Below, one piece after another: positions 34,024-42,501 of a stretch of 64,000 nt of DNA. Source of the DNA: CAYVMN01 sp043808585. GTDB lineage: Bacteria > Desulfobacterota > DSM-4660 > Desulfatiglandales > Desulfatiglandaceae. A program made the position numbers and the translations under genes. The stretch spans positions 1 through 64,000 of the forward strand of contig JAZDES010000221.1 of NCBI GenBank assembly GCA_043808585.1. Direction: 5' to 3'. The stretch's first letter is position 1, and every line of letters starts with the position of its first letter. The notes beneath the pieces were generated by a model. That model saw nothing but the letters and a program-made list of their open reading frames with translations. It did not search any database and was not told where the DNA came from.

Positions 34024-34392
34024 TTATGTACCTTTTACGGCCTCCTGCATCTTCACAATTAACTCATCAAGCTTTAATGGCTTCATCAGATAATCAAAAG
34101 CGCCCAGGCGCATCCCCTCAATACCTTCTCTAGTGGATCCTCGTCCCGTCAAGAGAATCACAGGCAGCTGGGGATTTCCAACTTTGATAAGACGAAGGAC
34201 TTCAAGCCCTCCCAAGCCTGGCATCAGCACATCTAAGACGACCACCTGAGGAGGGTCGGCCTCAATGAGACGCAATGCTTCTTCACCGGATGTCGCAGTC
34301 TTGACCTGAATCCCTCTCAGTTCGAGTCTTTCTGCGAGGGTTGTGACGAATTCCTCCTCGTCATCTACAAGTAACACCTTCCACTTATCCAT
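34024..34392 (-). CDS. Single-domain response regulator
   Basis: A 122-residue stand-alone receiver of the CheY type with all key residues: VLLVDDEEEF, phospho-acceptor in VVVLDVLMPGLGG, ILLTGRGS and LMKPLKL. A very good GGAGGAG site is four bases before the ATG. It follows the NifX-like gene by 18 bases and is probably co-transcribed; no output domain, so it would act through a partner protein. Confidence 0.87.
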   Translation of the reverse strand: MDKWKVLLVDDEEEFVTTLAERLELRGIQVKTATSGEEALRLIEADPPQVVVLDVLMPGLGGLEVLRLIKVGNPQLPVILLTGRGSTREGIEGMRLGAFDYLMKPLKLDELIVKMQEAVKGT

Positions 34393-34410
34393 TTTACTCC
34401 TCCAGCCCTA

Positions 34411-34773
34411 CTAGGCCTCCGTTTTTCCCAGACCCTTCCGCCTATAAAGTATATCGCCCGCCCGAAGGGCGCCTTTTCTAAAATGCTCCAGCACAGATTC
34501 ATAAGGACCGATCACCGAATCCAGAACCCTTACTCTTTTCCAAGTGATGTACTGATAATACTCCTCCTCTATGCCTCCGCAAATGACCAGCTGGACGCCT
34601 TCGGTGAGAATCAGGTGACAAAGTTGTTCTCCAGAGGCCTGAGGGAGCACCACCATCTTTTCATCAGTCTTCTCTCCCTTTTCATCCGTAGAAACAATAA
34701 CTGCCTCTGTCGCCAAATCAAACCGTGGTGCTACCTCATTACCGTACAAAGGAATAAGCAATTTTTGAGACAT
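34411..34773 (-). CDS. NifX/NifB-family (dinitrogenase cofactor-type) small protein
   Basis: A 120-residue protein of the Nitro_FeMo-Co fold: IPLYGNEVAPRFDLATEAVIV at the N-terminus and LICGGIEEEYYQYI near the middle follow the family pattern. Such proteins bind iron-sulfur or FeMo-type cofactors in nitrogenase systems, but many anaerobes have them far from nif genes, as here. It sits between a sigma-54 regulator and a single receiver, all on the minus strand, so it may be part of a redox-signalling group. Confidence 0.77.
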   Translation of the reverse strand: MSQKLLIPLYGNEVAPRFDLATEAVIVSTDEKGEKTDEKMVVLPQASGEQLCHLILTEGVQLVICGGIEEEYYQYITWKRVRVLDSVIGPYESVLEHFRKGALRAGDILYRRKGLGKTEA

Positions 34774-34880
34774 GAAGAAACCTTACCTGAACTTTTCAGC
34801 TCCTTTTCTGTGTTTGATTCTCCTCTTGGAAGACCTGTCTGGACCCGCATCTGTCAGGTGCTCGTTTGAACCTATGGCGT

Positions 34881-36299
34881 TCATGAGCTTATCCCATACT
34901 CTTTCATTTTTCTCCACAGGGTGCTTCTTCCCCAACCCAAAAGGGCTGCGGCCTTGGTCCTCCGGCCTCTCGCCTTGATGAGTGCTTCCATGATCATTTT
35001 CTTTTCAGTTGATGACCAGGTCTCTGTTTCCCATTTCCTTCTTAGATCCTCTACCCCTGGCTGCACGGAAATCGAGGCCCAATTCTCTCCGACCCCTCTC
35101 TCCTGGAGCTCAAGCCCCTTTTCTGTTAGATAGGTAGGAAGGTGTTTTGGATGAATGAGTCCTCCCTGGGAGATATTTACTGCATATTCAATAATATTTC
35201 TCAGTTCTCTCACATTACCAGGGTAGTGGTAGTCCGACAGGATTCGAAGGGCCTTGCTCGAAAACCCTCCAATATCCTTTTTGAATTGGGTGGCGAAGGT
35301 GTTGAGAAAGTGATCGATCAGGAGCCTGACGTCGTCATCCCGCTCTCTCAGGGGAGGCAGGTGAAGACGGACTACGTTGAGCCTGAAGAGGAGATCTTCC
35401 CTGAAACCTCCGTCTCCAACCATTTGTTCAAGGTTTCGGTGGGTTGCGGCGACAATTCTCACATCAGCCTGAAAGCCCCTAGTACTCCCCAATGGATAGA
35501 TCACCCTGTCATCCAGGAAGGTCAGCAGTTTGACCTGGAGGGAGGGAGGGAGGTCACCGATTTCCGTAAGATAAAGCGTGCCATGGTGGGCCAGACGAAA
35601 TCGCCCCGGTTTGTTCTCAACGGCCCCGGTGAAGGCCCCTTTCTGGTGCCCGAAGAGCTCTGATTCCAGCAAGGTTTCAGGTAATGCCCCGCAATTGAGC
35701 TTGATAAAAGGCCCCTTGGCCCTGCTTGAGGCCTGGTGAATTGTCTCTGCAACCAGGTCTTTGCCCGTACCGGTCTCACCGGTGATGAGTACAGAAGAAT
35801 CGCTCTGGGCAAGAACAGGGAGAATCTGAAAGATCTTTTCGATTTGTGGACTCTTGCCGATCAGAGGTCCAAAACTATAGGCTTGCCCGGTCTTTCCCTC
35901 CAGCCTGCGAAGGGGACGCATGTCTTCTACCGTTTCCAAAAAACCGACTAACTCACTTTCAATGTCTTTGAGGGGGGCCATCGTAATACGTACAGGAATT
36001 TTCTGGCGGGCGCGGTTGATGAGGTCGCTTTCAACACACGGCGGTTCAGCTTCTGCGTTTAGATTCAAGGCAGGGCAACCTTGGACGCATATCCTGTTTC
36101 GTAGGACATGATAACAGGGAATGCCCCGGGCTTCTTCCCTGGAAAATCCGGTGAGAGCTTCCAAGGCTCGATTCAAGAAGATGACCGTGCGCTCCACATC
36201 AAGCACCACGACACCAAGAGGGATTTCATCAACCAGTGAGCGGAAGGCAACGGGCAGAGAAAAGAGCCCTATGACTTCTGGCAAATGGCTCGTGTACAA
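34881..36299 (-). CDS. PAS-domain sigma-54 transcription activator
   Basis: A 472-residue regulator with an N-terminal PAS domain (residues about 20-130: VVVLDVERTVIFLNRALEAL) that has a Cys group (CYHV, CVQGCPAL, PPCVE), consistent with a redox or metal/cluster sensor. The ATPase has GETGTGKDLVAETIH, the sigma-54-contacting GAFTGA and YLTEIGDL (Walker B with Thr-Glu instead of Asp-Glu), and a Fis HTH ends the protein (RTKAAALLGWGRSTLWRKMKEYG). The start is TTG 36299, with no good ATG alternative. It is the second candidate activator for the local sigma-54 promoters. Confidence 0.87.
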   Translation of the reverse strand: MYTSHLPEVIGLFSLPVAFRSLVDEIPLGVVVLDVERTVIFLNRALEALTGFSREEARGIPCYHVLRNRICVQGCPALNLNAEAEPPCVESDLINRARQKIPVRITMAPLKDIESELVGFLETVEDMRPLRRLEGKTGQAYSFGPLIGKSPQIEKIFQILPVLAQSDSSVLITGETGTGKDLVAETIHQASSRAKGPFIKLNCGALPETLLESELFGHQKGAFTGAVENKPGRFRLAHHGTLYLTEIGDLPPSLQVKLLTFLDDRVIYPLGSTRGFQADVRIVAATHRNLEQMVGDGGFREDLLFRLNVVRLHLPPLRERDDDVRLLIDHFLNTFATQFKKDIGGFSSKALRILSDYHYPGNVRELRNIIEYAVNISQGGLIHPKHLPTYLTEKGLELQERGVGENWASISVQPGVEDLRRKWETETWSSTEKKMIMEALIKARGRRTKAAALLGWGRSTLWRKMKEYGISS

Positions 36300-36701
36300 G
36301 ATCCTGTTTCTCCATTAATGACCGAAGTTAAAACCTTGACTGAGTGATACAACATCCTCTAACTCAAATAGATCACTTTGTGTCCGCTCAATAACCCAGG
36401 GAAATGATAGAGGCCCGCCACCCATCCATTTTCCCTTGAAAAGGGGGGCCTGGGAGAGGGTGAATTTCCTGCCGATTATTGGACAAGTACACACCTTTGA
36501 GGTAGGCTATCAGAAAACCAGATTGAAATAAAGTAAGGATTAATCTCTTGACTGATCACCATATATCACATATTGTTCCCGCGTGAATCCATGAGGGTAT
36601 TCAGGGCGTTAAAAGTGAAAACGGCAACAGAGGGGTGAAAGAAAAGCGCCCTTTTTCATCTGAGAAATGGTGTCCAAGAATTAAGGTAGGGAGGTCGATG
36701 G
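36300..36701. other. 402-bp divergent intergenic region
   Basis: Separates the PAS-sigma-54 regulator from the TSUP operon. I see an AT-rich centre but no convincing sigma-70 or sigma-54 promoter, palindrome or small gene. Confidence 0.4.
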
Positions 36702-37664
36702 ATGATACAATCCGCGAAGACATGGTTCACGGCTTTGTTGAGCATCCTCTTATTTTTTGCTTTGGCATGTGCTGTAGGTGCAACAGAACTGTCTCAAACT
36801 CCTGAAGCCTCGGCCCCTATGCATCCTTGGTGGTTCTGGCCTCTAGTCTTGCTGATTGTAACCTTTTTGATGGGTATATTCGCCGTTCTTGGCGGGGTTG
36901 GAGGAGGTGTCCTGTTCGTTCCCATCATCAGCGGATTCTTTCCTTTCCACCTGGACTTCGTCCGCGGGGCAGGGCTGCTAGTGGCCCTCTCCGGGGCCCT
37001 AGCCGCCGGGCCCGGCCTTCTCAAAATGAACCTAGCGAGTCTCAGGCTTGCCATCCCGGTTGCCCTCATTGCCTCAACCTGTGCCATAATTGGGGCCATG
37101 ATCGGGCTGGCCTTGCCCACCAACATTGTGCAGATTTCTCTGGGAGGCACCATCGTCGGTATCTGCGTGCTCATGTTGAAAGCAAAGAAGTCAGAGCTCC
37201 CTGATGTACCAGAGGCGGATAGACTTTCTTCGGCACTCAGGATCTACGGAGTCTACCAGGAGAGGAGTACGGGAAAGATCATCGACTGGAAAATCCACCG
37301 GACTCCGCTGGGTCTGGGTTTATTTATTATGATCGGTATTATGGCCGGCATGTTTGGCCTAGGAGCAGGCTGGGCAAATGTGCCCGTATTGAACCTCCTG
37401 ATGGGAGCACCTTTGAAAATCAGCGTGGCGACCAGTAAATTTCTGCTATCCATCACGGACACCTCCGCCGCCTGGATCTATATGAATCAGGGATGCGTCA
37501 TCCCCATGATGGTAGTGCCTTCCCTGGTGGGAATCATGCTTGGCTCCTTTGTAGGCGTCCGGCTTCTCGCCATGGCCAAACCCGGTGTTATCCGGTGGAT
37601 CGTGATCGGAATACTGGCCTTTGCCGGTATAAAGGCCCTTTTAAAGGGCTTGGGTGTAGGATAG
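36702..37664 (+). CDS. TSUP (TauE/SafE) family anion permease
   Basis: A 320-residue inner-membrane protein with a short N-terminal hydrophobic segment (a signal or first helix) and about eight further helices. The two TSUP repeats are seen: FAVLGGVGGGVLFVPIISGFFP near residues 62-83 and GIMAGMFGLGAGWANVPVLN near 212-231, plus a soluble insert between them (about residues 160-200). Family members export or import sulfite, sulfoacetate and other sulfur anions. GGGAGG precedes the ATG. It leads a three-gene group with a small membrane protein and a CBS protein. Confidence 0.87.
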   Translation: MIQSAKTWFTALLSILLFFALACAVGATELSQTPEASAPMHPWWFWPLVLLIVTFLMGIFAVLGGVGGGVLFVPIISGFFPFHLDFVRGAGLLVALSGALAAGPGLLKMNLASLRLAIPVALIASTCAIIGAMIGLALPTNIVQISLGGTIVGICVLMLKAKKSELPDVPEADRLSSALRIYGVYQERSTGKIIDWKIHRTPLGLGLFIMIGIMAGMFGLGAGWANVPVLNLLMGAPLKISVATSKFLLSITDTSAAWIYMNQGCVIPMMVVPSLVGIMLGSFVGVRLLAMAKPGVIRWIVIGILAFAGIKALLKGLGVG

Positions 37665-37731
37665 CCCCTCAGAGGAGATTTTTCTTCAAAAGAGAAGTGG
37701 CCTTCAGAACGTCCAGTAAGGAGGAAAGATC

Positions 37732-38157
37732 ATGACTGATAAATTGGAAGCGACGCTTGAAGCAAGCCCGGAACAGGTCCGTTATGCCGGTATCCTCGAA
37801 AAGGGGATGTATATCGGATTATTGTTGCTTCTTATCACCTTTGCCATTTATGCCTTCGGTATTATGAAGCCCTATATCCCTCTGGATAAGATCTCCAAGT
37901 TCTGGAACATGAACGTACATGATTACCTGCGGCATACCAACATTAAGAACGGGTGGGGTTGGCTTGCGATGCTTAAGTACGGGGACTTTATTAATTTTAT
38001 CGGGGTGGCGATTTTGGCTGGAGTGACCATCATTTGCTATCTGACTATTATTCCGATCCTCCTGAGAAACGACGACAAGGTCTATGCCCTATTGGCGTTT
38101 CTCGAAGTAGTAATCCTCTCCCTGGCGGCCAGCGGGATTCTTGCTGTGGGGCACTGA
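37732..38157 (+). CDS. Small membrane protein associated with the TSUP permease
   Basis: A 141-residue protein with three predicted membrane helices: YIGLLLLLITFAIYAFGI, FINFIGVAILAGVTIICYLT and LLAFLEVVILSLAASGILAV, and an amphipathic loop with HDYLRHTNIKNGWGWLAML. Membrane proteins of this size often accompany TSUP permeases; I do not recall a firm family name (DUF1634 is one TSUP companion and may or may not apply). GGAGGAAAG lies before the ATG. Function unknown, probably an accessory subunit. Confidence 0.65.
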   Translation: MTDKLEATLEASPEQVRYAGILEKGMYIGLLLLLITFAIYAFGIMKPYIPLDKISKFWNMNVHDYLRHTNIKNGWGWLAMLKYGDFINFIGVAILAGVTIICYLTIIPILLRNDDKVYALLAFLEVVILSLAASGILAVGH

Positions 38158-38219
38158 GAAAGGGCGTGGCGAGAAAGAAATCGAAAGCGATCCATTTTGA
38201 AGATCAAGGAGGATAGACC

Positions 38220-38768
38220 ATGTTTATCAAGAAGAAGGTAAGAGACCTGATGATCCCTCTCCACAGATACTCGGTGGTGAGCCCCAATAGCACCTTACGA
38301 GAGGCGGTAGTGAGCTTGAGAAGGTCATACTGTCAATTGGAAACGGGCATGTGTACCGAGGTAGGCCCCCGCTCCGTCTTGGTGGTTGATGACCACGGGA
38401 AACTTGCAGGGATACTCGATTTCCGAAGTATACTCAGGACCCTTATTCCTGAGGTAGCCGGTGGGTTGACTGCCAGATTAGAAGCGCTCGAAGTAACCAT
38501 CGCTTTTGCCCAGGCGGATTCCCCATCCCTGGATGAGGCGCGAGCCGACTTCAACGCACGAGTAATAAGGAATGCAGGTGTAAAGATAAAGGACATCATG
38601 CTCAAAACGAGGGGAACAATTCAGGCCGATGCCAGCCTCACCGAGGCGCTCAAGTTGATTTTTCGCAATAAGATAACCAAACTCCCTGTGCATGAGGGGA
38701 ATAAACTGGTAGGGATTATCCGCGATACGGACCTTTTCCTGGCCGTTGCTGATATATTGGCGGAGTAA
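38220..38768 (+). CDS. CBS-domain pair protein
   Basis: A 182-residue cytoplasmic protein with two CBS motifs, VRDLMIPLHRYSVVSPNSTLREAV and IKDIMLKTRGTIQADASLTEALKLI, separated by a linker. CBS pairs bind adenine nucleotides and control transporters or enzymes. The linker (residues about 84-105) reads VTIAFAQADSPSLDEARADF, which may be a distant version of the FAEAGE module. AAGGAGG precedes the ATG. Likely regulates the TSUP permease upstream. Confidence 0.8.
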   Translation: MFIKKKVRDLMIPLHRYSVVSPNSTLREAVVSLRRSYCQLETGMCTEVGPRSVLVVDDHGKLAGILDFRSILRTLIPEVAGGLTARLEALEVTIAFAQADSPSLDEARADFNARVIRNAGVKIKDIMLKTRGTIQADASLTEALKLIFRNKITKLPVHEGNKLVGIIRDTDLFLAVADILAE

Positions 38769-39058
38769 CTTTTTGCACGACCTGGTCCTGGTCTGATTCA
38801 GCTCCGCATTCTTGAACCTTCCCTCATCGCCGTTCGGAGCCCGTTTATCCATAAAGTCCGCGACCCCAGTTCGTTGCCCTCTATTTTTGCTCCTGCACGA
38901 CCTCATCGACGGCAATTCACCTACTTCGCGATCCTTTTTCCGTTTACAGGCAGCGGCCTCTTTTTATATACTAGCCTCATCAGAAAGGATTGACTCGAAT
39001 AACCGGCCCTTCTAGCCTTATGAAAGATTGATGTCTCTACTTTATTCTGGATATCGAG

Positions 39059-40831
39059 GTGATTGAAGGACGAAAACCTCTAAGGTTTGCATGGGATATG
39101 TCAATACGTGTGAGACTGAAACCGAAATTCTGGGACTACCACGATGCAGCGGCAGGCCCGTACAAACCTCTGTTCAATTTCCGCCGAATCTGGAAGATGG
39201 CAGTCCTCCTTACGTCCGGCGTGGTTCTCTTGCCGCTGATTTTCATAACTGTTGTTGACTACCTCGTGACACAACATGCCATAGAGTCCGAAATCCTCTT
39301 GCGCACTGCTCGGCTCGTCTCCAATACCCGCCGGACCTTCTCTTACTTCCTGGATGAACGCATGGCCGCACTAGATTTCATTGACAGGGACAACACGTTC
39401 GAAGCGCTGAACGATCCGACCCGGCTTGCCACTATCCTGGAAAACCTGAAGAAGGGGTTTGGTGGATTTGTGGACCTCGGAGTGATAGATTCCCTGGGCA
39501 GACAGAGGACCTATGTGGGGCCATACAGGCTTGAAGGAAAGAACTACAGCGAGCAGGAGTGGTTTAAACACGTCTTAGACCGAGGCGTGTACATCAGCGA
39601 TGTGTTCTTAGGGTTCCGGAACGTTCCGCATCTTATCATTGCAGTCAAGCACAACCGGCCAGACGGCTCCTTCTATTTGCTTCGGGCCACCCTGGATACC
39701 GAGCGCTTTAAGGATATTCTCTCAAGACTTGAGGTGAGCGGGCTGGGTGATTTCTTTATCATCAACCGGCAGGGTGCGCTCCAGACTCCGTCCCTTTACC
39801 ATGGCAAGGTTTTCGAAAAGCTCTCATTGCCCGTACCAGAATACGCACCGGAAACTCGCGTGTTCGAATGGAAAAACGCCGAAGGGCCCCCCCTCATTAT
39901 CGGATACAGGTATATTGAAGATACCCCTTTTATCCTTATGGTGGTCAAACAGAAAGAGGCGCTCATGAGGCCCTGGTACGAGACCCGCATGAAACTTATC
40001 GGGTTTCTTGCTGCCAGCATCGTCGCCATTCTGATAGTGATCTTGGGCGGGACAACCTATCTTGTGGATCAGCTCTATGAGGCGGACCAGAGGCGGATCA
40101 CAACCCTGCACCAGGTGGAATACTCCAACAAGTTGGCCTCCCTCGGCCGATTGGCAGCGGGCGTGGCCCACGAGATCAACAACCCACTGGCCATTATCAA
40201 TGAGAAGGCGGGACTTATTAAGGATCTTTTCACGCTCAAGGATGACTATGCTAAGGACCAGAAGCTGGTAGGTCTGGTTGGTTCAGTGTTGACGTCTGTG
40301 GAGCGGTGTGCGACCATCACCAGGAGACTTTTGGCCTTTGCGCGGCACATGGAGACAAGCATCAAGCAACCGATCAACTTGAGGGACCTCATCCATGATG
40401 TACTCGGCTTTTTGGCCAAGGAGGCAGAGTATAGATCCATTTCGGTCACCGTAGATGTGCCCGACAACATCCCTCAATTCGAAAGCGATCGAGGCCGGCT
40501 GCAACAAATTCTTCTCAATATATTCAATAACGCCTTCGCGGCCATGAGCGACGGTGGGCGTCTTGAGATTACTGCCAGAGCCGAGGATAAGAACTTTGTT
40601 TCGGTCTCGATCGCAGACAACGGATGCGGAATCCCTGAGGAAGACCTCAAACGCGTCTTTGAACCGTTTTTTACCACCAGAGCAAACAAGGGCGGGACAG
40701 GTCTCGGCCTATCCATTACATACGGTCTCGCCGAGGAACTGGGGGGGAGCATTAGCGTAAAAAGCGAGGTGGGGAAGGGAACGACTTTCATCGTTTTTTT
40801 GCCGCTTATCAGGGAGAAAAAGGAAGGCTGA
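39059..40831 (+). CDS. Membrane histidine kinase with Cache-type sensor
   Basis: A 590-residue kinase. One membrane segment (MAVLLTSGVVLLPLIFITVV), a periplasmic Cache-like domain (LGVIDSLGRQRTYVGPYRLEGKNY and SDVFLGFRNVPHLIIAVKH, residues about 70-310), a second segment (LIGFLAASIVAILIVILGGT), then HisKA (LAAGVAHEINNPLAIINEKAG) and HATPase (ILLNIFNNAFAAM, DNGCGI, FFTTRANKGGTGLGL). The start is uncertain: GTG 39059 or ATG 39098, neither with a strong ribosome site. It is followed within six bases by a receiver gene, forming a three- or four-gene phosphorelay group. Confidence 0.86.
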   Translation: MIEGRKPLRFAWDMSIRVRLKPKFWDYHDAAAGPYKPLFNFRRIWKMAVLLTSGVVLLPLIFITVVDYLVTQHAIESEILLRTARLVSNTRRTFSYFLDERMAALDFIDRDNTFEALNDPTRLATILENLKKGFGGFVDLGVIDSLGRQRTYVGPYRLEGKNYSEQEWFKHVLDRGVYISDVFLGFRNVPHLIIAVKHNRPDGSFYLLRATLDTERFKDILSRLEVSGLGDFFIINRQGALQTPSLYHGKVFEKLSLPVPEYAPETRVFEWKNAEGPPLIIGYRYIEDTPFILMVVKQKEALMRPWYETRMKLIGFLAASIVAILIVILGGTTYLVDQLYEADQRRITTLHQVEYSNKLASLGRLAAGVAHEINNPLAIINEKAGLIKDLFTLKDDYAKDQKLVGLVGSVLTSVERCATITRRLLAFARHMETSIKQPINLRDLIHDVLGFLAKEAEYRSISVTVDVPDNIPQFESDRGRLQQILLNIFNNAFAAMSDGGRLEITARAEDKNFVSVSIADNGCGIPEEDLKRVFEPFFTTRANKGGTGLGLSITYGLAEELGGSISVKSEVGKGTTFIVFLPLIREKKEG

Positions 40832-40836
40832 GATAT

Positions 40837-41196
40837 ATGCGGGTATTGTTGGTGGACGACGAAAAAGAACTGGTCTCCACGCTGGCAGAGAGGCTGGAGC
40901 TTCGAGGAATCGAAGCGGGCTGGGTTATCAGTGGGGAAGAGGCACTGAAACAGGTGGAAACCGAGACTTACGATGTAGCTGTCCTAGACGTAAAGCTCCC
41001 CAGGATCGACGGGATTAGGCTAAAGAAAAAACTGGAGGAAAAAAGTCCTAACATGAAATTCATCTTCATGACCGGGCACGGCTCGGAAGATGATTACAGG
41101 GTCGGTTCTATGGAGGCTGGAGCGGAGTATTACCTGGTGAAGCCGGTCAATATCGAGCTCCTGGTCAAGAAAATGAGGGAGATCCTCAAAGAGTGA
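40837..41196 (+). CDS. Single-domain response regulator
   Basis: A 119-residue stand-alone receiver with VLLVDDEKEL, VAVLDVKLPRIDGI, FMTGHGS and LVKPVNI. Close behind the Cache kinase and probably its partner. No output domain. Its stop overlaps the region that carries the ribosome site of the next gene. Confidence 0.88.
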   Translation: MRVLLVDDEKELVSTLAERLELRGIEAGWVISGEEALKQVETETYDVAVLDVKLPRIDGIRLKKKLEEKSPNMKFIFMTGHGSEDDYRVGSMEAGAEYYLVKPVNIELLVKKMREILKE

Positions 41197-41210
41197 GGAG
41201 GGGTGTTGCT

Positions 41211-41873
41211 ATGGGCTTTGAATTGGGTATCCTTGGTGATGCAGGGCTTCAGTTCTTTGGGAAGATGACCGCTTCCATCTCCCATGAGATCAAAAACGTG
41301 CTGGCCATTATCAACGAAGATGCGGGACTTCTGGAGGATCTGGCGTCCTTGGCCGAGAAGGGGAGACCTCTTGAGATAGAGCGGGTCAAGGTCCTGGCCG
41401 GAAAAATGAAGGCCCAAATCAAGAGAGGGGATGAGATCGTAAAGTGGATGAATCGATTTGCCCACAGTATTAATGAACCCCTTCAGGTGGTGGATTTAGA
41501 CGAGATCCTGACACTCATGGCATCTCTTGCAGAGCGGCCTTCTTTGATGCGGGAGATCGCGCTGGAGAAGGAGCCTCGCCGGGGCAGGGTAACGGTCAGG
41601 ACCAAACCGTTTATCCTGGAAAATCTGATCTGGCTTTGCCTGGATTTCGCCATGGCTGGGGCCGGCGGATCGAAGACCGTCGTCCTGGGCTGTGAAGCAG
41701 GGGAAAATGGGGTGCGGATCAGGATCAAGGGGCTGAAAGGTCTCTCAGAGCTGAGAGGAGAGACCTTTCCAAGAGAGGAACATAAGGCCCTTCTCAGAGC
41801 CGTTAAGGGAGATCTGGCAGTCGATACGGAGGCAGGAGAGCTTGTTCTAGTATTGCCACCGGATGCCGGGTAG
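41211..41873 (+). CDS. Degenerate histidine kinase (dimerisation/His domain without working ATPase)
   Basis: A 220-residue cytoplasmic protein. The HisKA helix pair is intact and carries the phospho-accepting His in TASISHEIKNVLAIINEDAG. The C-terminal part keeps the length of a HATPase domain but lacks its marks: no N-box Asn (LENLIWLCLDFAM), no DxGxG and no GxGL. I infer a phosphotransfer or phosphatase protein rather than a kinase. GTG 41193 is possible, but GAGGAGGGG lies seven bases before ATG 41211. It sits between two receiver genes, as a relay component would. Confidence 0.75.
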   Translation: MGFELGILGDAGLQFFGKMTASISHEIKNVLAIINEDAGLLEDLASLAEKGRPLEIERVKVLAGKMKAQIKRGDEIVKWMNRFAHSINEPLQVVDLDEILTLMASLAERPSLMREIALEKEPRRGRVTVRTKPFILENLIWLCLDFAMAGAGGSKTVVLGCEAGENGVRIRIKGLKGLSELRGETFPREEHKALLRAVKGDLAVDTEAGELVLVLPPDAG

Positions 41874-41931
41874 CCAGCGGTCTGAATGTACTAGAGGAGA
41901 AACCATTCATCTTATCGAAGGAGGACTCATC

Positions 41932-42375
41932 ATGAAGACACGGGTCTTAATCGTCGATGACGAGAAGGAATTCACAGAGGCATTATCTGAGCGTTTGAGG
42001 ATAAGGGATTACGATGTGACCACATCCCTCAGCGGTGAGGATGCGACTGAGAAGGTCAAGGGCTACAATTTCGACGTTGTCATTCTGGATGTGGCCATGC
42101 CCGGGATGGATGGTATCGCTACGCTGCATGAGATCAAGAAACTCAAACCCCTGACCGAAGTGATCATGTTGACCGGGCATGCCACGGTAGACTCAGCCAT
42201 ACAAGGGATGAAGCTCGGTGCCTATGATTACCTCAAGAAACCGTGTGAGACCGAAGAACTGCTTGCCAAGATCAATAAGGCTTTCGAGAAAAAGGCTGAA
42301 CATGAGGAGCGTATTCGGGAGGCCAGGGTAAAAGAGATCATCTCTTCACCCAGGGCGGCTTTACGGGAGGATTAG
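41932..42375 (+). CDS. Single-domain response regulator with C-terminal tail
   Basis: A 147-residue receiver (VLIVDDEKEF, VVILDVAMPGMDGI, MLTGHAT, LKKPCET) followed by about 25 charged residues (KKAEHEERIREARVKEI) likely to be helical. An excellent AAGGAGG is eight bases before ATG 41932. The tail is unlike the FAEAGE module. Last gene of the plus-strand relay group. Confidence 0.87.
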   Translation: MKTRVLIVDDEKEFTEALSERLRIRDYDVTTSLSGEDATEKVKGYNFDVVILDVAMPGMDGIATLHEIKKLKPLTEVIMLTGHATVDSAIQGMKLGAYDYLKKPCETEELLAKINKAFEKKAEHEERIREARVKEIISSPRAALRED

Positions 42376-42501
42376 TCTCGTCCAGGGCCGTGCCCGCACT
42401 TAGGCTAAGAGACGGTGGAAGACTGAATTAGATTGACTTTCTTGAGGGATTTTGAACGGACTGGATTGGCTTTAAATGGTCTCGATAACCCTTTGTCTGG
42501 A

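Noticed and set aside
36794..37174. Open frame of 126 codons on the minus strand inside the TSUP gene
   Set aside because: Shadow of the permease: no ribosome site, composition follows the opposite-strand codons.
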